Positions 43,192 to 53,450 of a DNA stretch of 64,000 nt are shown in pieces. The notes under the pieces were generated by a model. The model saw only the letters and a program-made list of their open reading frames with translations, made no database searches and had not been told where the DNA came from. How positions within the stretch are numbered: the stretch's first letter is position 1; each line of letters starts with the position of its first letter. The position numbers and the translations under genes are program-made. Source of the stretch: Bedellia somnulentella (taxonomy: Eukaryota > Arthropoda > Insecta > Lepidoptera > Bedelliidae); the NCBI GenBank assembly GCA_963576735.1, contig OY755177.1:3782001-3846000 (forward strand), read 5' to 3'.

Positions 43192-43968
43192 TGTCGCAGT
43201 CAAATTGTATAATCCGCCGTTTTACATTACGGCTAGCCGTTATCTAAAACAGTGCCGTTTTGTAATGCGGCGGTTCAAGCATTAGCCGGATTGAATGCGG
43301 TTAGATATAAAACCGCCGGTTTGCATTCGGCGCCATATGTGAGTGATTCAACACGGCTAGCCAAAATGTATAAAAGCGAGAGATTAGCCGCCACATTGAA
43401 AGTTTTAAGTTCTGATTCTTAACACTCGTAGCGCTACCTGACATGACAACAACAATGGCAAGTGGGTTGTTAAATTGTGAAGTTTTGAGTGAATTAAACT
43501 ATAAAAACGTTATAAATATGTCGGTTAACAGTGACTTTGAGAAATTATTTCAATACAGATTTAAAATACAGATAATGCATTAGATGTTCTCGCTCCGCTG
43601 CGCTTCGCTCGCTCGTTTTATACATAACCTAACCTAGCTAAATGTGACCTAGCTTTTCTTCCCCTGCAGGTGGCCTTCGCCCCCTGACCCACTCAAGCAG
43701 ATTTTTTTTTTTATGTAGACTAATCATTATGTTTTTAATTGGTATGTGAAATATTTTCGGACCTCCGATGATGGGAGTTAAAAAGTGTTGTAAGAAAAAG
43801 CGCACCCGAGTATAGGTACCATGCGGCCAAACGTGGGTCGCCTTATTGAAGAACGTATCGCAATAACAATCCGGCTAATGCTTGAACCGCCGCATTGCAA
43901 AAAGGCGCCGTTTTAGATAACGGCTAGCCGAAATATAAAACGGCGTATTATACAATCCGACTGCGACA
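43192..43968. mobile_element. 777 bp element with long CG-rich inverted ends
   Basis: The left end TGTCGCAGTCAAATTGTATA and the right end (inverted) TGTCGCAGTCGGATTGTATA continue to match for about 100 bp per arm (CGGCTAGCCGTTATCTAAAA, GCGGCGGTTCAAGCATTAGC). The interior has a small frame starting MSVNSDFEKLFQYR, a palindromic CGCTCCGCTGCGCTTCGCTC block and no transposase. I see no clear target duplication, so the superfamily is unassigned. Confidence 0.7.
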
Positions 43969-43989
43969 TTTCCATATAATTAGAATAAT

Positions 43990-44350
43990 GACGACGTAAT
44001 AGCTCAATGGGTAGAACACCGGTATCGTGCAGACGACTAGTGTTCAAATCCCGAGTAGGGCCTACACCAATTTGTCTTTTCTAAAGACTTATGTGTGGTT
44101 AATTTATCACGGTTGTTAACGGTGAGGGAAAACATTGTGAGGAAACTCACATGGCCAAGTTGTACTTAGTAATGTGACAGTGTATTCGTACAAAACAGCG
44201 ATAGGCCTGCCCCTTATCACGTGAGTACACTGTCCATGCAAAACGCGGGTACTCTGAACACCAGGTGACAAAGTCTCATGATGTTCAGAAGTATTAGTAC
44301 CTCTGCCAAACCCTTCGGGGATATTCGCCGTGAACGTTTATGTTATGTCA
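43990..44350 (+). mobile_element. SINE-A copy, near full length
   Basis: Head GACGTAATAGCTCAATGGGT, B box GTTCAAATCCCGAG, body GGCGATAGG-like TAGGCCTGCCCCTTATCAC, tail GCCGTGAACGTTTATGTTAT. It begins 22 bp after the end of the 777 bp element. Confidence 0.85.
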
Positions 44351-44359
44351 TATGATAAG

Positions 44360-45350
44360 CTTTATTTTTTGCATTTTTTTTCTTTTCTCCTTTGACTATG
44401 ATGCTATTTAAAGTTATTAATTTTTTTGCCCCATGAAATAGAGAAATAACAAGTTTTTTTTATTTCTTTCAACAACAGGTTATTCAGAAGCGCCAAGCGC
44501 TCAAACTGCTCTTTGGTAGCTTTGTGAGAATGGCCCGCCTGACATCTAGAAGATTTTTTCTTATGTTAATTTATCAGAGTCTTCAGAGTTGGGATTAAAT
44601 ATGGTGCATAATTCATTCATCTATTCATTTTACGTCCATTTTAAACTTTTTGTTTCGGCTGAATTGTGTTTCATAGAGTATAAAAAGATCTAAGAGCTAA
44701 GCTAAGTAGAAAACCCCGCGATACAGGTCCTACTACTGTGGGTGTTTTTTTTGACCCAATTTGTTGTATTGTGCTAATAAATAAAATTTATTATTTATTA
44801 TTAAACTCAACTGAAAGCGATCGCTTGTTCTATACGAAACGTGGAAAGGTAATGAACTTTTGAAGTGCTCAGTTTTGTGAGTGAACCTATCCCCACTTGC
44901 CTGCCGAAAATCGCTCATACAAAACTTTAATTGTAAATTAATACAAACCATTGACTCTCTCGTTTACTATTTAGCATAGCGATTTTTTCTACAAATTCTA
45001 ACACACCAAATAAACAAACAACTAGGACCAGGAATCGTCAAAATTCTACCAAAAATAAAAGAAACCTTAATTACGGACGAAAACATCCCTTTGTTTCTGT
45101 TGTGGTCCCATTCATTAGAGACACACGCCAGGCTAACATGGACTTTATGAACCATACATTACAGTCGTAATTTGTCGGGCTCACACGCTTATTGTCTGGA
45201 CAATTTGAAAGATGTTTAAACGGCTGATTACCTGATGGGCCATAAACGGCTTAAGTAGCAATTAACATTTATTACGGGAACCAACATTCTGTTTTTCTGG
45301 ATTGGGTAAATACTGCGAATTTTTCGCTTATCTTAAATAAACAGATTATA
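44360..45350. other. intergenic, nothing firm
   Basis: Possible LINE-type tail near 44700-44790 (GGTCCTACTACTGTGGGTGT then AATAAATAAAATTTATT), unassigned. Minus frames at 44733 and 44967 show no domain. Confidence 0.3.
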
Positions 45351-45357
45351 TTATTAC

Positions 45358-45500
45358 ATACACAAAAATACATATACTCACGCTTTTAGAATTTATTAGG
45401 GTAGGCAGACACAATCAAACGCCATTTGTTACGATACTGGCAAACCTCGAGCTTCGTCTACAGCGATAAATCTTTTGATAGATGCTCTTTTATCTTTCTT
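45358..45500 (-). mobile_element. RTE-like LINE 3' end fragment
   Basis: On the minus strand: GATCGTAACAAATGG-like TACGATACTGGCAAACCTCG (plus strand), GTAGGCAGACACAATCAAAC, tail ACATATACTCACGC at the left edge. Confidence 0.7.
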
Positions 45501-45716
45501 TTATTGTGATATTATAATCTGTAATTTCAGATCATTGAGATATAATACAAGAAATATATGTCATTTTCATTCAAATGTAATCCGAAATTAAGTACCTATA
45601 TACCACATGTTATATCAACGCACGTGCGTAAAGTACTTACGTATGAGGCGATCAGTAAATTTTATAATTTACGAAGGCTGTGCATTAAACACATAGACAA
45701 AAAATATAGCACCAGA

Positions 45717-45855
45717 AGGGCAAGCACGAGCCGTGTTTAAACTAGTTATCGCGTGGGATAAAGCAGCCATCTCTTACGCACTTACTTAGTATCGTATACT
45801 CCCATCTCATTCTAACCGTTATCGTGTCGATAAAATAGTGCTCGCGCTTGCCCTA
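45717..45855 (+). mobile_element. 139 bp MITE with AGGGCAAGC ends (copy 1)
   Basis: AGGGCAAGCACGAGCCGTGT at the left, GTGCTCGCGCTTGCCCT at the right; the whole unit recurs inverted at 53319-53450. CAGA occurs at 45713-45716 and 45856-45859, a possible 4 bp duplication once one unmatched base is allowed. Confidence 0.65.
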
Positions 45856-46602
45856 CAGATATCAATATACATAGTATAAAACAAAGTCGCTTTCGCTGTA
45901 TGTCCGTATGTATGCTTAGATCTTTAAAACTACGCAACGGATTTTGATGCGGTTTTTTTTAATAGATAGAGTGATTCTTAAGGAAGGTTTGTATGTATAA
46001 TAAATGCATAATATAGTAGAGAAACACTGATAAATTTAAAGGTTTCTAATGTGATGTCGTAAATAAGCACGTTTTTTTGCGCTTATATTGCAAACGCTGG
46101 CTGAATCCTACGAGATGGACCAAAATAATGTACTACAGTATTGTTCACCTTAAAAAGTTCAACAAAAAAGTCCGCGATGGTATATGTCTATTTCTTAGGG
46201 ATAACCCAGAATAACCATTTTTATTCTTTACTAAAAAATGGTTATTTACGAAGTGATTTTAAACAATACAGCATTAATCCTTATCCAATTAAGTACCTTA
46301 AATAAATTGTGCATTAATTATAGATCAATATGCTTTTTACAGCATGTAATTTAAGTGAATATTACCGAAGATATTACAAATTTAAAATGCAGGGTCGTAG
46401 TTGTTTTGGCCGGGCGGCGCGTGCCTATAAATGGCGCGTCGATGCCCGCCTTCGCCTTATAGCACTTTATGATTTTTTTATTTCAATTCAATTAACAAGT
46501 AACTAAGACTCAAATGTTGTTAGTAGAAAGGCTTAATGCTAGGGTTAGTTCTTATTTATAATTTATATACAATCTATATACAATGTCGCACAGCGTGAGC
46601 AT

Positions 46603-46812
46603 TTGCAGCGATCATTTCTTAATTCTTTGAACCCTTCTGGACTCCCTCCTCATAACATGGAATTGAAAGTAGGTTGTCCTGTTATTTTATTAAGAAATCT
46701 GAATCCTCCTAAGCTCTGCAATGGCACACGTTTGCTGGTAAAATCACTAAAAAAATTCATAATAGAGTGCACAATACTCACCGGATGTGGTACCGGAGAA
46801 GATGTACTAATT
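46603..46812 (+). pseudogene. Helitron PIF1-like helicase, C-terminal part 1
   Basis: A 70-codon frame containing [40 protein letters not shown] and [16 protein letters not shown]. These blocks are diagnostic of the helicase C-terminal region in animal Helitrons (the 'LK.G.P..LLRNL.P..G..NGTRL' segment). The frame is cut after DVLI by an insertion and resumes in part 2, so it was readable across this point until that event. Upstream motifs (Walker A, Rep) are missing. Confidence 0.85.
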
Positions 46813-47098
46813 TAAATATTTTTGTTCATGAAAACCTCATGTGGGGATTATCACTAATAAATAAAGAATAAGTAAAGGAAAGAAAATTTTTTTTTTTAGA
46901 ATTAGTAATAATTCGGAGGTAGGAAACGCAAACACTACTTAAACGTGTAAAAGAAATAAAGGATAAAATAATTTCGCACTGGCAGCCAATTGACACGGTA
47001 GCTCAGTTGGCAGAGCGTCGGGGCGTTCACCCGAGGTCGCGGGTTCGATCCCCGCCTGTGTCGAAATTTTTCTTTCCTTTACTTATTCTTTATTTATT
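46813..47098 (+). mobile_element. tRNA-like cassette inserted in the Helitron
   Basis: A 286 bp insertion flanked by the 13 bp repeat AGATGTACTAATT (46800-46812 and 47099-47111). It starts with the inverted cassette flank (TTCATGAAAACCTCATGTGG, GGAAAGAAAA), continues with forward flank (TTCGGAGGTAGGAAACGCAA), a tRNA-like unit, and the 3' flank TTTCTTTCCTTTACTTATTC. The ends thus contain inverted copies of AATAAATAAAGAATAAGTAA. The long target duplication is typical of LINE-driven retroposition. Confidence 0.85.
46992..47063 (+). tRNA. tRNA-like unit G in inserted cassette
   Basis: Acceptor GACACGG/CTGTGTC, D arm GCTC/GAGC with A box TAGCTCAGTTGG, anticodon stem TCGGG/CCCGA, loop GCGTTCA (formal anticodon GTT, C at 33), T arm GCGGG/CCCGC with loop TTCGATC. 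Cloverleaf intact. The loop differs at two bases from units C and E, so the anticodon is not conserved, which argues against selection for decoding. Confidence 0.5.
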
Positions 47099-47099
47099 A

Positions 47100-47288
47100 G
47101 ATGTACTAATTCCCCGAATTCCTCTGATACCATCAGATTTACCGTTCCAATTTAAACGCCTACAATTTCCGGTAAAGATGTCTTTTGCAATGACCATTAA
47201 TAAATCGCAGGGTCAAACTTTTAACGTTGCAGGATTAGATTTGAGTGTTTTTCACATGGCCAATTATATGTCGCGCTGTCAAGAGTAA
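47100..47288 (+). pseudogene. Helitron PIF1-like helicase, C-terminal part 2
   Basis: Continues the frame of 46603-46812 after the insertion, repeating DVLI because of the target duplication, then IPRIPLIPSDLPFQFKRLQF, PVKMSFAMTINKSQGQTFNV and AGLDLSVF, the helicase motif V region (A.TINK.QGQ). It then ends MSRCQE-stop where relatives carry the motif VI segment QLYVACSRVG, so the last motif is damaged. Confidence 0.85.
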
Positions 47289-47511
47289 CGTCTAAGCAAA
47301 ACATGTTTGTATTGGCTAATGACAAAAAAAATGTGAACGTTGTGTATAAGGACATTCTGTAGTAGGTATATTTTGCATTGCACCCGTGCGAAGCCGGGGC
47401 GGGTCGCTAGTTATTCTATAAACAATAACTTTCTTTCTTTAATTGGAAGAATGTTATCCATGTATTATTCAGTAAGGCATAGTTAATATCATATTTTTCT
47501 CGCACTATTAG

Positions 47512-48470
47512 TTCCCATTGGGGTAGGCAGAGACTCATACTTGCATACCGATAAAAAAGGTAGTTAACTAAAAAATCAAAATAAATCAGAACATCCAAGA
47601 CCAAGGTATATTTACCTAGAAAACCGCCCAGCAATGTGTACCTGAGTAGACCACACGTTGTTTACGAGCAAACAATTTACAAGTTCGTGCGAACTTCGCG
47701 AACTTGGCTGTGATATTTGGTTGGTTAACAGAACATTACGTGTCAGAGGAAATTAAGTTTTAGGAAAATTGATTTTAACTTCTTTTTATCGGGGAGTAAT
47801 ATCTTTGATGTCTATTACTATTACGTTACTACTATTAGATCAAATTGTATTCTCAAAATTTTACAAACAGTCATATATATATAAATAAAGTTTTTTTTTT
47901 TTGCAAAATTAAAAAAACAAACATATTAAGAAATTAAAACTCAGACAAACCACCTTATATACGAATATAAAAGAGCTTGCAATCAAGCTCAAAAACTATG
48001 TATGATTTTGTATATCGCTGAAAGAGGACAAGATGAAAAAGACATTATTAGTTTCCCTTCTCAATACTTAGTAGTTAACTAAAAAATCAAAATAAACCAG
48101 AACATCTGAAACCTAAAATAAAGAATAAAATAAAAGAAGAATAAAAGAGCATGTATGAAAAGATTGATGGATGTAGACGAAGCAAGAGAGGTTTGCCAGG
48201 ATCGTACAAAGTGGCGATCGATAGTCTCTGCCTACCCCAATGGGAATTAACGGCGTGAGTATATGTATGTATATATGTATCTGAAACCTAGTTATAGACC
48301 TAGGTATATTTACCTAGAAAACCGCCCTGCAATTCACGCGAATTTGGCTGTGATAATTGGTTAGTTAACAGAACATTACGTGTCAGAGGAAATTAAGTTT
48401 TAGGTAAATTGATTTAATCCTCTTTATTACTGGTAAGTAAAATTTACATATTTCTAAAAATTATCAAACA
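47512..48470. repeat. imperfect local duplication, two blocks
   Basis: Blocks around 47560-47780 and 48070-48415 share AGTTAACTAAAAAATCAAAA, GGTATATTTACCTAGAAAAC and GTTAACAGAACATTACGTGT followed by CAGAGGAAATTAAGTTTTAG. The second block is split by the RTE-like insertion at 48116-48278. Confidence 0.7.
48116..48278 (+). mobile_element. RTE-like LINE 3' end insertion with 12 bp target duplication
   Basis: AGAGCATGTATGAAAAGATT through GATAGTCTCTGCCTACCCCA and a GTATATGTATGTATAT tail, flanked by ATCTGAAACCTA on both sides (48104-48115 and 48279-48290). A textbook 5'-truncated LINE insertion; near-identical to 20046-20184. Confidence 0.9.
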
Positions 48471-48594
48471 TGCTTTTGTTCAGAGCTTAATTAAACACCA
48501 CCAAAATACGAATATAATAGAGCAAAAGAGAGCTCATACTTAGGCTCACTCAAAAATATTCGTGATTTATCAAAGAAAACTTATTTTTTTTTAA

Positions 48595-48827
48595 CTCAAA
48601 CGTTCACGCCGTATATACAGAAGGGGTTGGCAGAGGTACTAATACTTCTCAAAAAACAACAACAAAGTAGAACTTAGTCATGTGGAATTCCTCACAATTA
48701 TTTAACAACCATGATAAATTAACCACACATATTCAGACTTAAGAAAAGGCAAATTGTTATAGGCCCGACCCCGGATTTGAACCCTCATCGTCTGCACGAT
48801 AAGCGGTGTTCTAGCCACTGAGCTATT
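48595..48827 (-). mobile_element. SINE-A copy, internally deleted
   Basis: Tail CTCAAACGTTCACGCCGTAT, a shortened body, and a full tRNA-like head at the right (GAACCCTCATCGTCTGCACG, GTGTTCTAGCCACTGAGCTA). Confidence 0.8.
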
Positions 48828-49151
48828 ATTATTGTTTTATATATTCTCCTTTATCACTACTTTGCAGTGAAGTCAATCATAAAGTTAAGGACTCTATTAT
48901 TTAGTCTTAACTGTCTATCTGTCCGTCTTTGACCCAGGCTTAACTGTCCTCTGCAAACAATATTAGTCATTCTCTTTGATATTTTTTTTTATTTTATTCA
49001 TTGTCAACCTAAGGCAGTGCTTAAAAAATTAAAAATAATCTGATTCTTTAGTTTTGGAATGATAAATTTATTTATTGATTGGCAATATGGACAGTGTGCG
49101 TCGCTACCTTTTGTTTAAATATCACCTTTTCTTTTCCATTTTAACTACTCA

Positions 49152-49382
49152 TTGCTGTGTAGTGTCGGCTTAGAATAACACTACACCATTTCTTCCGGTG
49201 GGTGTACGTAAGAAGCGACAAACGGTATTGGGGTTTTTAAGGGATTTTTGGGTGATGAGGTTGGAGACCCACCAACAACCTTTGTTTTACCATCTTTTCC
49301 CCACCTAACTTTCCAAAAATGGCTAAGGAATTTCTAATTCCTTAGTTCTTAGGGTTTATAGCCGTGAGTATATGTATGTATG
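49152..49382 (+). mobile_element. SINE-B copy with target duplication
   Basis: Starts TTGCTGTGTAGTGTCGGCTT, ends CCGTGAGTATATGTATGTAT. TTTAACTACTCA flanks it on both sides (49140-49151 and 49383-49394). Best plus-strand reference for the family. Confidence 0.85.
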
Positions 49383-49399
49383 TTTAACTACTCACTGTG

Positions 49400-51345
49400 G
49401 TTGAGATTCTGAGAAGTATCAATTTGATACTCGACAATGATGTAACTATTTTTTTTTCAGGAATATATCCGTGAGCCTCCGCCATCGAAACATATTATAA
49501 AGTACATTCTCACTTAACTAGTAAAAATAAAACGCTTGCAAAAAAAACAAATTCACTAAAGTCCACACATAAAAAAGCTCCTATCAATATTCTACAAGTC
49601 ATCGTTCTAATCTAAGATTTAAAGTTACACAAAGGATATACGTAAGTCTCCTTTATTCCCTGGCATATGTGAAGGTTTCCTTTAATAATATCGAAATTCT
49701 CTGCCGGATTATTCAGCCTGTCCATTCGTCCTGCGATCCAATTTTGCGGAATATAGGCATGTTTTCGTTCGGTTCGTTTTAATGTCCTATTATATTTATA
49801 GAAAATATCGGATTTAGTTCTACTTTTTACTGATAAATCACGTTCGTTTCTATACTACAATAAAAGGTAAATAATAGTATATTTTTTTATGACAACATTT
49901 TTCATGTACCTCATATACAATTTAGCATCTATGTCGTATGTACCCGAAGGGAAGGCAGATCAACTAATACTTCCGATTATTGTGTAATATTTTAGAAACT
50001 GTATAGGTATTATGAGGTGTGTGTGTGTGAGACCGAGTGTGTCATGTGAGATACTCACAGGTTTTGTATGAATCACAGATGTATGAATCACTCACAGGTC
50101 TAGAAGAGTGAGTGCTTTATTTATTATCACTCTTACACGCCTCATGCTATGGGGGCTGATTTCGGAAGCGATTGATAGGAAGCAAGCGAATCGTTTTATC
50201 CCATACTTTTACTACAAAGCTTAGTAAAAATTCAGCGTTGTGGTTTTTCATGATTTGTGTCTCTTTTCAATAATAGCAATGATCTATGAACCATAAAATT
50301 ACTAGCAAATTTAAAGAGACATAGGGCAATTCCAAGTATACAGCTACCTATTTCAGGATGACTGGATCGCCTATTTGCCACTTAAAAGGCTATACCATAA
50401 AGAACTGGCAGAAGCTCAAACTGCTTAAATTTGCGGCAAAAATATTTTGTTGAAACTGGACCATTTTTAAGGAGTTCTCATTCTTGTTCTGTGGATGACA
50501 TATCATTAATTCGCGAGCTCCACGACCTGAGTAATCACGGTCGCTGGGCCGGAGCCAACCAACATTACCAACTTTAAGTGATTTGTTGGCCGGGAATTAG
50601 AGAGACTATTTGCTACGAGAAATGATCACGTCGATTAACTGTGAAAGTTAGACTACAAGTGAAAAGTTCATCTAAACGTTTTTTTAATAGTATTTATAAG
50701 GAAAACTTTTAAGGCTTAGAATTTAACTACAGAACCTTTTTGTAGGACCATCAGAGGGCCAAGAAAATAGTCCTCCTTAAACTATAAAAGTGGCTGTGGA
50801 AATTTTTATTCTACGAATTTCCTGTTTACTTTCTCAGCGTAAGTATTTAAGTAAATTTTGCGAAATCATCAAATATTTCGTCCAAAATCTCAATTTGATA
50901 AATCTCAGTAAGAAGATAACAATCTAGTTGTTACCGCTTTTCGTTTATCCCAAATAACCGGAGACCTTTAAAAATTTGGTTACGTTTTAATATTTAACGA
51001 ACGAAATCTCTTTGAGACGAGTTTTGCGGATTATTAAAAATATGAATATAATGCTCGAGGATCTTATGTGCGGTTTATAATTCATAACGAAATTTTTAGG
51101 CACAGCAATCCGCCATATATGCTATTGCCGACATTAAGTTAATACATTACAAACTGGCTGAAAACAGAGTATCGGATAATGCTTAGTTTTAAGCTAGGCC
51201 ATGTTTTGGTTAATATAAATAAATATATACTGACAAATATTACACAGATCAAGTTAGATAGAGTTAGATTTGGCGCTGTGAAAGGGAGAGATAAACAAAG
51301 ATTATAACTAAAATAAAATTATGTAGACGTACGACTTATTACCAA
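49400..51345. other. intergenic, nothing firm
   Basis: GTGTGTGTGTGAGACCGAGT and repeated CTCACAGGT near 50017-50100 are low-complexity. GC-richer patch at 50510-50620 (CGGTCGCTGGGCCGGAGCCA) is unassigned. No frame of interest. Confidence 0.4.
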
Positions 51346-51351
51346 CCTACA

Positions 51352-51594
51352 TACATTTACTCATGGCCATAAATCACAAAAAGGGGTAGCCAGAGCTTAA
51401 CAGCTAAAAACTCTACAGCCAAATTTGGAAGTTGATAGGGGAGAAGATGGTAGAAATAAGGTATCATTGGTAATGAGTCTCCAACCGCATCGCCTAAAAA
51501 CTACTTTAAAAAGCCCCAAACTCATAGTCGCCTATTACAACACCCGAGGGTAGAAGGGAGTAGTGATATTCTAAGCGGGCACTACATGGCACTA
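51352..51594 (-). mobile_element. SINE-B copy
   Basis: TACTCATGGCCATAAATCAC, CAACCGCATCGCC and GATATTCTAAGCGGGCACTA; about full length with moderate divergence. Confidence 0.75.
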
Positions 51595-51694
51595 CCAATT
51601 TAAGACTTCTTACCAAATTTACCAAATACATCATAGTACGTATTGATTTTGAAATGTTTAAAACAGCGCTACTACACCACTTTTCTCGTATGTG

Positions 51695-52059
51695 ACAACC
51701 GTGATAGCCCAGTGGGTAGAAAACTTGGTTATCGTGCTAGCAACTAGTGTTCGAATCCTGGATCGGGCCTACACCAATTTTTCTTTTCTAAAGACATATG
51801 TGTGGTTAATTTATCATGGTTGTTAACGGTGAGGGAAAACATCGTGAGGAAACCCACATGGCTGAGTTGTACTTAGTCATGTGACAGTGTATTCGTACAA
51901 AACGGCGATAGGCCTGCCCCCTATCACGTGAGTACACTGTCCATGCAAAACGTGGGTACTCTGAACACCGGGTGACAAAGTCACGTGATGTTCAGAAGTA
52001 TTAGTACCTCTGCCAACCCCTTCGGGGATATTCGGCGTGAACGTTTATGTTATGTTATG
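51695..52059 (+). mobile_element. SINE-A, full length with 14 bp duplication
   Basis: ACAACCGTGATAGCCCAGTG to the TTATG tail, flanked by TTTTCTCGTATGTG (51681-51694 and 52060-52073). Length 365 bp; matches the copy at 10756 closely. Confidence 0.95.
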
Positions 52060-52317
52060 TTTTCTCGTATGTGTCATACGAAACGACTAATTGAAACTGG
52101 GGCCTTTAAAGCTATTGATAGGTGATGTGGCCACTAACCCATCACCACCAATCACATATTCACATAATGTACCACCATTCCAACTCAATTACCAAGAGTA
52201 GCAGAGGACTTTTAATTTTTAAACAAAAGTCACTTGGGGTTATGTAGCTGTTAGCACAATTTAGGTAGTGTCAGAAGTTGATACAACGTGTGCAAAACGC
52301 ATGTGCACGTTTTTGTT

Positions 52318-52950
52318 TTTAACCGACTTCAAAAAAGGAGGTTCTCAGTTCGATTGTTTGTATGTATGTATGTATAATTGTCCGCGATTATCTCGAGTTT
52401 GGCTTAAGCTATTTGGATGCGGTTTTCAGAACAGTATTCGTTACATTTAGGAGAAGGTTTTAGTGCCTTAACCGACCAAAAAAAGAAAGGAGGTTCTGTG
52501 TTTGACCTGTATGTATGTCTGTTGGTCCGCGATTATCTCACGTTTGGCTTAAGCTATTTGGATGCGGTTTTCAGAAAAGTATTCGTTACATTTAGAAGAT
52601 GGGTTAAGTGATTTAACCGACTCTAAAAGAAAGGAGGTTCTGTGTTTGACCTGTATGTATGTTGGTCGGCGATTATCTCGCGTTTCGCTTAAGCTATTTG
52701 GATGCGATTTTCAGAAAACTACTTGTTACTTTCAAGACAAGGTTTTAATGATCTAACCGTCTCAAAAAAGGGGTTTCTGAGTTTCAGCTATATAAGTATG
52801 TATGTAAGTTTGAAGGTTCTTAGTTATTATTAGACAAAGAGTTATCAGTTTATATTATTACATTCAGAAAAAGGTTTAAGTTCTTTAACCGACTCGAAAA
52901 AAAGGAGGTTTCTTAGTTTGAAATATAAGTACCTATGTATGTAAAGTTAT
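52318..52950 (+). repeat. minisatellite, about 5 units near 145 bp
   Basis: Units start AACCGACTTCAAAAAAGGAGG or close variants (about 52320, 52470, 52615, 52755, 52885). The first three and part of the fourth share GATTATCTCGCGTTTGGCTT and AAGCTATTTGGATGCGGTTT. CCGACTTCAAAAAAGGAGG is a widespread lepidopteran repeat. The overlapping 60-64 codon frames here are repeat products. Confidence 0.8.
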
Positions 52951-53062
52951 CAATACTAGACAGAGATTTATCAATATATGTTAATAAAGTTTTTTTATTA
53001 GTAATAAACAGAGTTACTAAATTATTAAACAAAAAAGTATATAAAAAATAAATTACTCCTAA

Positions 53063-53305
53063 TTATATTGAAGAAAAAAATATATATTGCAACATCATGT
53101 TTTTCATCCTGGTCATTTCAATCAAGGCTCTTTCTTCATGGGGATGAATAAGTAATTTCTTTGAATCTATATCACTTAAAGCCATCTCATCAAGGGATTT
53201 TACACGACTCAACGCTACATATAAAAGAGTGTTTCTTCGCATTTGTGATAGGTGAACTTCTCTTTGCTCATCTGTTTCGGCATCAAGAGCAGGACGCTGA
53301 CGATC
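53063..53305 (-). pseudogene. C-terminus of a PIF1-family helicase
   Basis: The minus-strand frame reads RQRPALDAETDEQREVHLSQ, then MRRNTLLYVALSRVKSLDEM, then KLLIHPHEERALIEMTRM to a stop near 53063. LYVALSRVKS is helicase motif VI of PIF1-like enzymes (arginine finger in SR). This is more PIF1-like than the Helitron helicase at 46603. The frame is cut at its upstream side beside the MITE at 53319 and has no ATG. It sits next to the CCGACTTC minisatellite, so it may be the coding relic of that repeat's autonomous parent. Confidence 0.65.
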
Positions 53306-53318
53306 TCACTCATTCTGA

Positions 53319-53450
53319 AGGGCAAGCACGAGTTATCGACACGATAACGGTTAGAATGAGATGGCAGTATACGATACTAAGTAAGTGCGTGAAAGAAGGC
53401 TGCTTTATCCCACGCGATAACTAGTTTAAATACGGCTCGTGCTTGCCCTG
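53319..53450 (-). mobile_element. MITE with AGGGCAAGC ends (copy 2)
   Basis: Inverse of the element at 45717-45855: AGGGCAAGCACGAGTTATCG at the left, GGCTCGTGCTTGCCCT at the right. CTGA on both sides (53315-53318 and 53451-53454, after one extra base) may be a target duplication. Confidence 0.65.

Larger units (their letters stand above)
45862..47410 (+). mobile_element. Helitron-like element carrying helicase remnant
   Basis: A|TCAATATACATAGTATAAAA at the left (the TATAGTATAAAACAAAGTCGC start is common in moth Helitrons) and GCGAAGCCGGGGCGGGTCGC then TAG|T at the right. It holds the C-terminal part of the PIF1-like helicase in one frame, split by the 286 bp tRNA-cassette insertion at 46813-47098. 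The Rep nuclease domain and most of the helicase are deleted. Confidence 0.75.

Noticed and set aside
43612..43624. CpG-type palindromic CGCTGCGCTTCGCTCGCTCG near 43600 as a promoter
   Set aside because: Lies inside a TIR-bounded 777 bp element without an open frame of note; more likely part of the element.
52268..52756. Three overlapping 60-64 codon frames
   Set aside because: They repeat with the 145 bp minisatellite units and have no independent support.
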